Assembly: GCA_035291405.1 (NCBI GenBank)
Contig: DATDSD010000025.1
Coordinates: 1 to 7,192 of the forward strand
DNA: 7,192 nucleotides
Direction of reading: 5' to 3'
Source of the DNA: UBA12026 sp035291405
GTDB taxonomy: Bacteria; Patescibacteriota; Microgenomatia; UBA8517
Shown: positions 1 to 4,597 of the stretch, one piece after another
How the letters are laid out: every line of letters begins with the position of its first letter
How positions within the stretch are numbered: the first letter of the stretch is position 1
Translations under genes and position numbers: made by a program
The notes under the pieces: model-generated
Databases searched by the model: none
Told to the model about the DNA's origin: nothing
What the model saw: the letters and a program-made list of their open reading frames with translations, nothing else

Positions 1-123
1 TTAGAAACAACTTCAGTTCTTGAACCTTCAACATTGGTTGCAATTATTGTATATGCTATTTTAGCTGTTGGAATTGTTAAATTAATTAGAATTTCGTCAG
101 GAGAGGAACAACAAATTGATTAA
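1..123 (+). CDS. C-terminal end of a small membrane protein (cut by window edge)
   Basis: An open frame runs in from the left edge and stops at TAA 121-123, giving about 40 residues. It has a short polar N-terminal part, one strongly hydrophobic segment (about residues 10-30, beginning near LVAIIVYAIL), then a positively charged turn (KLIR) and an acidic-polar tail ending in EEQQID. This looks like the last transmembrane helix of a membrane protein, or most of a very small single-pass one. The next gene starts 21 bp downstream on the same strand, so it probably belongs to the same transcript as the small membrane proteins that follow. I do not recognise the family and the N-terminus lies outside the window. 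Confidence 0.6.
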   Translation, partial: LETTSVLEPSTLVAIIVYAILAVGIVKLIRISSGEEQQID

Positions 124-129
124 CAAATT

Positions 130-137
130 GGAGGTGA
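130..137 (+). promoter_or_regulatory. Strong Shine-Dalgarno site of the GlsB-like gene
   Basis: GGAGGTGA is a full 8-nt match to the usual anti-Shine-Dalgarno 3' end of 16S rRNA. It ends 7 nt before the ATG at 145 and fixes that start. Similar sites precede the starts at 413 and 836. Confidence 0.85.
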
Positions 138-144
138 ATAAATA

Positions 145-393
145 ATGGGTATTATACTTTGGATAATTTTTGGAGCACTTGCAGGATGGATTGCCTCAAT
201 AATAATGAAGACTAATTCCAGTCAAGGAACAGTTATGGATATAGTTTTAGGAATTGTGGGTGCAATTGTAGGAGGTTTTCTCATGGGACTTGTTGGCCAA
301 TCAGGCGTAAACGGGTTCTCTTTGTATAGTTTAATAGTTGCAGTCATTGGAGCAGTCGTAGTGATATTTATTGGTCGCAAATTAAGAAATTAA
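145..393 (+). CDS. GlsB/YeaQ/YmgE-family small stress membrane protein (transglycosylase-associated)
   Basis: This 82-residue protein is almost entirely hydrophobic, with three predicted membrane helices at about residues 3-21, 31-51 and 58-77 and a basic C-terminus (GRKLRN). The Gly/Ala-rich pattern (FGALAGWIASIIM in helix 1, DIVLGIVGAIVGGF in helix 2, AVIGAVVVIFIGR in helix 3) is typical of the YeaQ/YmgE/GlsB family (Pfam Transgly_assoc), and the length matches (about 80-90 residues). Family members are cytoplasmic-membrane proteins linked to general or envelope stress. Their molecular role is poorly defined and no catalytic residue is known. The start is fixed by the Shine-Dalgarno at 130-137. 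It sits in a same-strand run of very small genes, with the next ORF 19 bp downstream, so cotranscription is likely. Family assignment is confident; function is not. Confidence 0.88.
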   Translation: MGIILWIIFGALAGWIASIIMKTNSSQGTVMDIVLGIVGAIVGGFLMGLVGQSGVNGFSLYSLIVAVIGAVVVIFIGRKLRN

Positions 394-399
394 AGAAAT

Positions 400-406
400 G
401 AGGTGA
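400..406 (+). promoter_or_regulatory. Shine-Dalgarno site of the 66-residue membrane protein gene
   Basis: GAGGTGA lies 6 nt before the ATG at 413 and supports this short ORF as a translated gene. Confidence 0.75.
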
Positions 407-412
407 TTAATT

Positions 413-613
413 ATGACAACTATAATAAATACCCCTCAACCTAAAGAAGATTCAGGTGGAGGCTTAGGAACAATTATTGGTCTTGTTGTTTTAGTATTAT
501 TTGTATTTTTGTTTTTTGTGTACGGTCTTCCAGCGCTTAGACAGATAAAATTAGGCGGAACAGAAATAAATGTACCAGATAAAATTGACGTAACTGTTAA
601 TCAACCAGAATAA
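413..613 (+). CDS. Small single-pass membrane protein, 66 residues, unknown function
   Basis: I do not recognise a characterised family. The protein has a polar N-terminus of about 17 residues with a Gly run (SGGGLG). One long hydrophobic helix follows at about residues 20-42, rich in V, L and F, and then a short polar C-terminal part of about 22 residues containing IKLGGTEINVPDKIDVTVN. The C-terminal piece could form a short beta-hairpin; that is inference. A Shine-Dalgarno 6 nt before the ATG and placement 19 bp after the GlsB-like gene support real translation as part of a small-membrane-protein operon. The stop codon is the first three bases of the first copy of a 12-bp direct repeat (611-622). 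Confidence 0.75.
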   Translation: MTTIINTPQPKEDSGGGLGTIIGLVVLVLFVFLFFVYGLPALRQIKLGGTEINVPDKIDVTVNQPE

Positions 614-622
614 ACAAGTTTG
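611..622 (+). repeat. 12-bp direct repeat TAAACAAGTTTG, copy 1
   Basis: TAAACAAGTTTG here is identical to 779-790. In both copies the first three bases are the stop codon of the preceding ORF. The repeat period is 168 bp (56 codons, in frame), so the two copies bracket the 47-residue ORF at 638-781. Confidence 0.8.
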
Positions 623-634
623 TATTACGTAATA
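623..634. promoter_or_regulatory. Perfect 12-bp palindrome TATTACGTAATA, possible operator
   Basis: TATTACGTAATA reads the same on both strands and ends 3 nt before the ATG at 638. A perfect 12-bp palindrome with a TTACGTAA core resembles a dimeric regulator site. It could also be chance in AT-rich DNA, or a small RNA structure near the ribosome binding region. Confidence 0.3.
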
Positions 635-637
635 AAA

Positions 638-781
638 ATGGTAACAATACAACAACAAAAGGATGCAATTGATAAAGCAGCTATTGATGCAAGGCAAGCT
701 GTGGCGGACGCTGAGAGTGAAAGAATAAGACTAGAAGCTGAAGCTGAAATTGAAAAAGTGCAATATAACGCACAAAGATAA
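638..781 (+). CDS. Candidate 47-residue charged helical protein, unknown function
   Basis: The ATG at 638 opens a 47-codon frame ending at TAA 779-781. After a short start (MVTIQQQKD) the protein is rich in Ala, Glu, Ile, Arg and Asp (AAIDARQAVADAESERIRLE, then AEAEIEKV), as expected for one continuous amphipathic helix or a short coiled coil. It has no membrane segment, unlike its neighbours. No Shine-Dalgarno is visible, and the region just upstream is a palindrome, so the start is unsupported. A TTG at 620 in the same frame is an alternative. It lies on the operon strand between two clearly translated genes and is bracketed by identical 12-bp repeats, suggesting it arrived or can be lost as a unit. 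It may be a real small protein or a remnant. Confidence 0.5.
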   Translation: MVTIQQQKDAIDKAAIDARQAVADAESERIRLEAEAEIEKVQYNAQR

Positions 782-790
782 ACAAGTTTG
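779..790 (+). repeat. 12-bp direct repeat TAAACAAGTTTG, copy 2
   Basis: Second identical copy of the repeat at 611-622. Its TAA is the stop codon of the 638-781 ORF, and its last four bases (TTTG) begin the 16-bp tandem repeat that follows. Confidence 0.8.
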
Positions 791-818
791 ACACTGTGTG
801 ATTTTGACACTGTGTGAT
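787..818 (+). repeat. 16-bp tandem repeat, two perfect abutting copies
   Basis: TTTGACACTGTGTGAT occurs at 787-802 and again at 803-818 with no gap or mismatch. Each unit contains the symmetric core ACACTGTGT, extendable to TGACACTGTGTGA with one mismatched pair. The array lies immediately before the Shine-Dalgarno (821-828) of the DUF3096-like gene. It could be a tandem protein-binding site, an RNA structure, or simple slippage. The TTGACA inside each unit has no convincing -10 element at normal spacing. Confidence 0.7.
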
Positions 819-820
819 AA

Positions 821-828
821 GGGGGTGA
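821..828 (+). promoter_or_regulatory. Shine-Dalgarno site of the DUF3096-like gene
   Basis: GGGGGTGA, one mismatch from GGAGGTGA, lies 7 nt before the ATG at 836 and is the main evidence that this very short ORF is translated. Confidence 0.75.
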
Positions 829-835
829 TTAAAAT

Positions 836-979
836 ATGGGAATCTCATTTACAAATTTAAGTCCTTTAGCCTCGTTAGTTTTTGGAGTGTTAATTTTACT
901 TTTTCCAAAATTTCTTAACTATCTAATTGCCGCTTATCTTATTATCATAGGACTCTTAGGATTAGGTTTAATAAGCTAA
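836..979 (+). CDS. DUF3096-like small membrane protein, 47 residues
   Basis: An ATG at 836 and TAA at 977-979 give 47 residues: a short N-terminus (MGISFTNLSPLA) and two hydrophobic segments at about 10-23 and 27-46, separated by PKFLN. The arrangement (LSPLASLVFGVLILLFPKFL, then NYLIAAYLIIIGLLGLG) fits the DUF3096 pattern as I know it: a proline-centred hairpin of about 40-55 residues, widespread in bacteria and of unknown function. This is recognition from memory, not a search. A strong Shine-Dalgarno sits 7 nt upstream. Together with the GlsB-like gene it makes a cluster of tiny hydrophobic proteins often seen with envelope or general stress. It is the last gene of the + strand run and converges on tlyA, 11 bp away. 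Confidence 0.75.
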   Translation: MGISFTNLSPLASLVFGVLILLFPKFLNYLIAAYLIIIGLLGLGLIS

Positions 980-993
980 TTTTTAAAAAATTA
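979..993. terminator. Possible AT-only terminator between convergent genes
   Basis: AATTTTTAAAAAATT is a near-perfect inverted repeat spanning the junction of the convergent DUF3096-like and tlyA genes, with T-runs on both strands. It has no GC stem and essentially no loop, so any terminator role is weak inference from position. Confidence 0.2.
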
Positions 994-1539
994 TTTAATA
1001 AGCGCCAGAAACTCTCTGTTCTTGCCTTTCTCCCCCACAATTGGAGATTCAATTAAATTGGGTGCCTTACCTCCTACTGCCGTTATGTTATTTTTTACTT
1101 GATCCAAAACCACATCCACATATTCATCTTTTAATTTCCCTTTTTCTAAATATTCTCTAGGTGCCTCATAATGAGGTTTAATTAATGAAATTATCATTCC
1201 ATTTTCTTTTAAATTATTAAGTGCGTTAGGAACAGTTAAAATTTGTTTGGTCCATGAAGTATCAATTGTAATTAAATCCATCTTTTCAGGTAATTTAACA
1301 TGCATAGCGTTTGTCCTTTCCATTACAACAACTTTTGGGTCATTTCTAAGTTTCCATGCAAGTTCACCATATGAAGTGTCTATTGAATATACTTTTTTTG
1401 CTCCGTTTTGAAGAAGACAGTCAACAAAGCCTCCAGTTGATGATCCAAAATCAGCAACAACCATGTCTTTAATATTAATTTTAAAATTGTCTAAGGCAAA
1501 CTGTAATTTTTCTCCCGCCCTTGAAACATAGGTCTTCAT
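991..1539 (-). CDS. tlyA: TlyA-type FtsJ-like RNA 2'-O-methyltransferase lacking the S4 domain
   Basis: This 182-residue protein matches the methyltransferase half of the TlyA/hemolysin-A family, which 2'-O-methylates rRNA with S-adenosylmethionine. The hallmark YVSRAGEKL begins at residue 4. The SAM-binding motif is DFGSSTGGFVDCLL (30-43), followed by the acidic strand end YSIDTSYGEL (51-60). The expected K-D-K-E catalytic set is present: K11, D93 in IDTSW, K121 in LIKPH and E176 in NREF. TlyA proteins are usually about 240-270 residues, with an N-terminal S4 RNA-binding domain of about 60 residues. Here the ATG falls right at the methyltransferase start and an exact TATAAT lies 8 nt upstream, so the S4 domain seems truly absent and not missed by a wrong start. 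The gene is divergent from the 1560 gene. The symbol is a family name; the target nucleotide is not known. Confidence 0.85.
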   Translation of the reverse strand: MKTYVSRAGEKLQFALDNFKINIKDMVVADFGSSTGGFVDCLLQNGAKKVYSIDTSYGELAWKLRNDPKVVVMERTNAMHVKLPEKMDLITIDTSWTKQILTVPNALNNLKENGMIISLIKPHYEAPREYLEKGKLKDEYVDVVLDQVKNNITAVGGKAPNLIESPIVGEKGKNREFLALIK

Positions 1540-1550
1540 AAAGGTATATT
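1521..1550 (+). promoter_or_regulatory. Promoter of the 1560-3437 gene set, predicted leaderless
   Basis: TTGAAA (1521-1526), an 18-bp spacer and TATATT (1545-1550) form a reasonable sigma-70-type promoter. The expected start is near 1557-1559, just before the ATG at 1560. Its -35 lies inside the tlyA coding region, and its -10 overlaps the -10 of tlyA on the other strand. Confidence 0.5.
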
Positions 1551-1553
1551 ATA
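1548..1553 (-). promoter_or_regulatory. -10 box of tlyA, predicted leaderless
   Basis: On the - strand TATAAT (1553 to 1548) is separated from the tlyA ATG (1539) by 8 nt, so transcription would begin within about 1-3 nt of the start codon. No Shine-Dalgarno is present. A -35 element is not clear (TTAAGT at 17-bp spacing). Confidence 0.55.
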
Positions 1554-1559
1554 TGTTAT

Positions 1560-1796
1560 ATGAATCCAAAACTTAAAAACTTATTTAAATATCAATTTTT
1601 AGTTCTTTTAGTGGGCACACTTTTTGCCTGGACAAATTTTTCAATTGAGCTTTACTCTTGGATTAAAGACATTAATTGTCCAGTTGGCTGCCCAGTAAAT
1701 TCTCCTAACCCGTTTTTAACCCCCTGTTTTGGAGGAGCTGTATTTTTCTCTATTGCATTAGTCTTTAGCATTTTAATAAAGAAGGGTTCAAAATAA
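1560..1796 (+). CDS. Small two-helix membrane protein with a three-Cys loop, unknown function
   Basis: This 78-residue protein has a basic N-terminus (MNPKLKNLFK), a hydrophobic helix at about residues 12-33, a central loop, a second hydrophobic helix at about 57-73 and a basic tail (IKKGSK). By the positive-inside rule both ends are cytoplasmic and the loop is outside. The loop holds three cysteines (C40, C44, C56) within NCPVGCPVNSPNPFLTPCFG, with several prolines. It could form a disulfide or bind a metal or cofactor; this is inference. Length and topology are compatible with a small redox or structural membrane protein, but I do not recognise the family. There is no Shine-Dalgarno, and the ATG sits where transcription from the TTGAAA/TATATT promoter should begin. 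The TspO-fusion gene follows after 22 bp. Confidence 0.7.
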   Translation: MNPKLKNLFKYQFLVLLVGTLFAWTNFSIELYSWIKDINCPVGCPVNSPNPFLTPCFGGAVFFSIALVFSILIKKGSK

Positions 1797-1818
1797 ATAT
1801 AAGTTTAAATAAATAATT

Positions 1819-3060
1819 ATGAAGATTAAATCGTGGACAAAATTAATTTTGTCAATTTTACTAGCACAATCAGCTGGTGCAATTGGATCGTTTTTTACTA
1901 TTTCAGCAATTCCAACATGGTATGCCCTTTTAAATAAGCCAGTGTTTTCTCCTCCAAATTGGCTGTTCGGTCCTGTTTGGACAATTCTTTATACAATGAT
2001 TGGGATATCCTTTTATAAAATTTGGATTAATTATAAAAAAGAAAATTCTTGGGCAATTAAATTTTTTCTTTTTCATTTATTCTTGAATTCTATCTGGTCA
2101 ATAATTTTTTTCGGAATAAAAAATTTAGGTCTAGCTTTCTTTGAAATCATTATTATGTGGTTAACCATTATTTACATGATTATCAAATTTAAAACTATTA
2201 ACAAATGGGCATCATATCTCTTAATTCCATATCTTTTCTGGGTTAGTTTTGCCTCTATTCTCAATTTCTCTGTCTGGAGGTTAAATCTAAATCAAAATAA
2301 CATTAATATTTTTGCCCAAGATTTAACATCCAAAAAAGCCTTTGATGATTATGTCTTCTCACAAGATAGTTACAAAGAAAGTTTAGGAGCATTTAACCTT
2401 AAAAGAGACTCATATCAAAAAAATCCTACATTATCATTAAAAGAAGAGGCAAGAGTTGCACTTTATGACTTTTTAATTAAACGAGATGATTACAAAAGAA
2501 CTTATCTAACACTTATAAGAACAAAGATTTCAGAGTCATCTGGAATTACTAAGGATGAAAGAGAAACGGTTTACACAAAGATTGATCCTGAGGTCGTTTG
2601 GCTTGAAGGAAGAAAAAGTGAACTCAAGAAAGATGATTCGTTGGAAAATTTACTAAGTAAGTCTAAAGAGGAAGATTTAAAATATTTAAAAGATACTTTG
2701 CCAATTATCTATTTTACCCTAAGTAATATCAGCTTATCTTCAGTTATTGAACTTAAAAATAGCCACATTATTTTATACAACAAGTTAAAATCCGAGGCTA
2801 ATGATTTAGTAAAACTAGGAAGGGTTGACGCAACACTATTTGACAGGTGGTTTAACGATATAGACGCCGAACTTACTAAGTTTACTGATATAGAAAACTT
2901 AGCAAGGATAGAAATACAAAAAATATTTTCAGGTGAGAGCTATGTAATCAAAAGGTCTTATGAAAAATCTCTTTCAACCCTATTACCTGCCAAGTCAAAT
3001 TTATTGCAACTTAACCAATTTATTAGTGAATTAGAATTAACCATATCAGAAAAGAGATAA
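1819..3060 (+). CDS. tspO: TspO/MBR tryptophan-rich sensory protein fused to a C-terminal helical domain
   Basis: The N-terminal part, about residues 8-156, is a complete TspO/MBR domain (bacterial relative of the mitochondrial translocator protein, a five-helix membrane protein that binds porphyrins). Hallmarks are WYALLNKPVFSPPNWLFGPV (34-53), LNSIWSIIFFG (89-99) and PYLFWVSFASILNFSVWRLN (137-156). TspO normally ends close to this point, at about 150-180 residues. Here the frame continues for about 257 residues that are hydrophilic, mostly alpha-helical and charged (for example AFDDYVFSQDSYKESL, LKEEARVALYDFLIKRDDY), with no further membrane helix and no family I recognise. Charged loops place the N-terminus and even loops inside and the C-terminal domain outside. 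No Shine-Dalgarno is visible before the ATG. The stop overlaps the next start by one base (TAATG), implying translational coupling. The TspO call is confident; the role of the fusion is unknown. Confidence 0.9.
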   Translation: MKIKSWTKLILSILLAQSAGAIGSFFTISAIPTWYALLNKPVFSPPNWLFGPVWTILYTMIGISFYKIWINYKKENSWAIKFFLFHLFLNSIWSIIFFGIKNLGLAFFEIIIMWLTIIYMIIKFKTINKWASYLLIPYLFWVSFASILNFSVWRLNLNQNNINIFAQDLTSKKAFDDYVFSQDSYKESLGAFNLKRDSYQKNPTLSLKEEARVALYDFLIKRDDYKRTYLTLIRTKISESSGITKDERETVYTKIDPEVVWLEGRKSELKKDDSLENLLSKSKEEDLKYLKDTLPIIYFTLSNISLSSVIELKNSHIILYNKLKSEANDLVKLGRVDATLFDRWFNDIDAELTKFTDIENLARIEIQKIFSGESYVIKRSYEKSLSTLLPAKSNLLQLNQFISELELTISEKR

Positions 3061-3437
3061 TGCAAAAAATAATTTCAGTTTTTAATAATTTAAAACAAAC
3101 TTTGGCTCCAAAACTAATCATTTTGGATTCAAAATTTCAAACTTTAATTCCTAATCCTAAATTGAGAAAAATTTTATATATCTCAGTTTTAGGTCTCTTT
3201 GGCTTCATGGTTTTCTTAATTCTTTTAGGATTAATTCTAATGCCTTTTAGAAAAACCGATGGAACGAGTGGAATATCTTTAACAAAACCAAAAATTACTG
3301 TTTCCTCTCCTGCCCCAGTCAAGGAACTAAATGAAACACAAAAAAAATTGTTGGATCTTGAAAATAAAATTAAAGATTTGAGATTCCCCGAAAGCGCTTT
3401 GACTATACCCATGATAGAATCAGACATTAAAATATAA
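3060..3437 (+). CDS. Single-pass membrane protein coupled to the TspO fusion, unknown function
   Basis: This 125-residue protein has a basic N-terminal part (about 1-37), one strong membrane helix (about 39-62), a basic flank (PFRK) and a polar C-terminal part. The positive-inside rule is ambiguous because both flanks are basic. The C-terminal part begins with a Ser/Thr/Pro-rich linker (about 66-88, including KITVSSPAPVKEL). A short charged helix or coiled coil follows (ETQKKLLDLENKIKDLRF, about 92-109), then an end containing PESALTIPMIESDIKI. The ATG shares its first base with the TspO-fusion stop codon, so the two are almost certainly cotranslated. I do not recognise the family. A reasonable inference is that it partners the soluble domain of the TspO fusion at the membrane. 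Confidence 0.75.
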   Translation: MQKIISVFNNLKQTLAPKLIILDSKFQTLIPNPKLRKILYISVLGLFGFMVFLILLGLILMPFRKTDGTSGISLTKPKITVSSPAPVKELNETQKKLLDLENKIKDLRFPESALTIPMIESDIKI

Positions 3438-3442
3438 CCACT

Positions 3443-3461
3443 ATTAAAAAATCTTTTTAAT
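3443..3461. terminator. AT-only hairpin between convergent genes, possible bidirectional terminator
   Basis: ATTAAAAA (3443-3450), loop ATC, TTTTTAAT (3454-3461) form a perfect 8-bp stem, overlapped by the 12-bp palindrome TTTTAATTAAAA (3455-3466). It lies in the 29-bp gap between convergent stop codons and gives a T-run on either strand. The stem contains no G or C, so termination is inferred mainly from position. Confidence 0.35.
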
Positions 3462-3466
3462 TAAAA

Positions 3467-4546
3467 TTAATCAAGATAATCCTGAAGTTTTTTCCTTCTT
3501 GAAGGATGTTTTAATTTTCTTAAGGCTTTTGCTTCAATTTGTCTGATTCTTTCTCTGGTTACCCCAAAAACTCTTCCTACTTCTTCAAGTGTCATTTGTT
3601 TTGTACCCTCTAAACCAAATCTTAACTTTAAAACCTTAGCTTCTCTTTCCGTTAACGTTCCTAAAACTTCATCTAAATGATCTTTCAAAAGTTGTTTGCT
3701 GGCTTGATCGACAGGAGACAGCTGACTTTCATCAGGTATGAAATCTCCTAAAATACTTTCTTGATCTTCACCGACCGGTGCTTCTAAAGAGGTTGTCTCT
3801 TGTGCAATTTTAAATATTTCTCTGACCCTGTCTGGTTCAATTTCTACCTCTGCCCCAATTTCCTCAGGCGTTGGTTCTCTTCCTAATTCCTGCATTAATC
3901 TACGACTTGCTCGATAAAGTTTATTAATTGTTTCCACCATGTGGACAGGGATTCTTATAGTTCTTGCTTGGTCTGCAATCGCTCTGGTTATAGCTTGTCT
4001 GACCCACCATGTGGCATATGTTGAAAATTTAAAGCCTTTTCTCCAATCATATTTTTCTACAGCTCTAATTAGACCTTGATTACCTTCCTGAATCAAATCA
4101 AGAAGTGAGAGCCCTCTACCAATATACTTTTTGGCAATTGATACAACTAAACGAAGATTACTTTCTGTTAGTTTATCTTTTGCTCTTTTTTCTGCTTTCT
4201 CATAGCGCTTGGCATACTCTATTTCATCTTCAGCATTTAAAAGAGGTACTCTACCAATTTCCCTTAAGTATTGCCTAACAGGATCTGTTGATTCAATTCC
4301 TTCAAGTCTGGTTAAAAGTTCTATCTCTTTATCTAGTCTTTCTTTTGAAGCCTCAAGTGAAATTTCATCATCTGCTGCGACGGATTCAAAAACGTCAATT
4401 CCTTCTGAGAGTAATTGATCATATAAATCATCAAGTTCATTAATTCTATCTTCTGCATCCTGGAATATTTCTAGTATTTCATCTTGAGTTAAAAAGCCTT
4501 GATCTCTTGCTTTTTTAATTATTTCTGCAACTTGTTTACGTATCAT
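3467..4546 (-). CDS. rpoD: Primary sigma factor (sigma-70/RpoD, group 1)
   Basis: This 359-residue protein is the housekeeping sigma subunit that directs RNA polymerase to promoters. A short acidic N-terminal part (1-84) looks like a reduced region 1.1. Region 1.2 follows (DPVRQYLREIGRVPLLNAED, 88-107), then region 2 (about 125-195, with NLRLVVSIAKKYIGRGLSLLDLIQEGNQGLIRA in two blocks). The -10-reading helix has W180, W181, Q184 and T187 in TYATWWVRQAITRA. Region 3 covers about 200-280. Region 4 covers about 296-350, with the -35-reading helix VTRERIRQIEAKALRKLK (R331, E332, R335). All key DNA-contact residues of group 1 sigmas are kept, so TATAAT/TTGACA-type promoters are expected. It lacks the long non-conserved insert of E. 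coli RpoD, as in many bacteria. The gene lies 51 bp after dnaG. No alternative start occurs between the dnaG stop and this ATG, and there is no Shine-Dalgarno. Confidence 0.96.
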   Translation of the reverse strand: MIRKQVAEIIKKARDQGFLTQDEILEIFQDAEDRINELDDLYDQLLSEGIDVFESVAADDEISLEASKERLDKEIELLTRLEGIESTDPVRQYLREIGRVPLLNAEDEIEYAKRYEKAEKRAKDKLTESNLRLVVSIAKKYIGRGLSLLDLIQEGNQGLIRAVEKYDWRKGFKFSTYATWWVRQAITRAIADQARTIRIPVHMVETINKLYRASRRLMQELGREPTPEEIGAEVEIEPDRVREIFKIAQETTSLEAPVGEDQESILGDFIPDESQLSPVDQASKQLLKDHLDEVLGTLTEREAKVLKLRFGLEGTKQMTLEEVGRVFGVTRERIRQIEAKALRKLKHPSRRKKLQDYLD

Positions 4547-4573
4547 ATTTTCTAAAACGTCGTCTAACCGGCA

Positions 4574-4579
4574 ATTATA
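4574..4579 (-). promoter_or_regulatory. Internal promoter -10 box of rpoD
   Basis: TATAAT (4579 to 4574) sits in the dnaG-rpoD gap, preceded by a weak -35 (TTTAAG at 17-bp spacing) that overlaps the dnaG stop codon. The predicted leader is about 20 nt and contains no recognisable Shine-Dalgarno. It would let rpoD be expressed apart from dnaG. Confidence 0.5.
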
Positions 4580-4597
4580 CCTAAATTTTGATTTTTC

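Noticed and set aside
625..810. 61-residue - strand ORF rich in Ser and Ala
   Set aside because: It lies antisense to the 638-781 ORF and its composition mirrors the Ala/Glu codons of that strand. It has no ribosome-binding site and conflicts with the + strand operon.
788..831. TTGACA elements in the 16-bp repeat as promoters for the DUF3096-like gene
   Set aside because: From either TTGACA no good -10 hexamer falls at 16-18 bp; the region there is repeat sequence or the Shine-Dalgarno.
3137..3427. 96-residue - strand ORF antisense to the membrane protein at 3060-3437
   Set aside because: The + strand gene is coupled to the TspO fusion and has a sensible membrane helix; the antisense frame has no domain or start signal.
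4209..4418. 69-residue + strand ORF inside rpoD
   Set aside because: Serine-rich shadow of the acidic sigma N-terminal region; rpoD is certain on the other strand.
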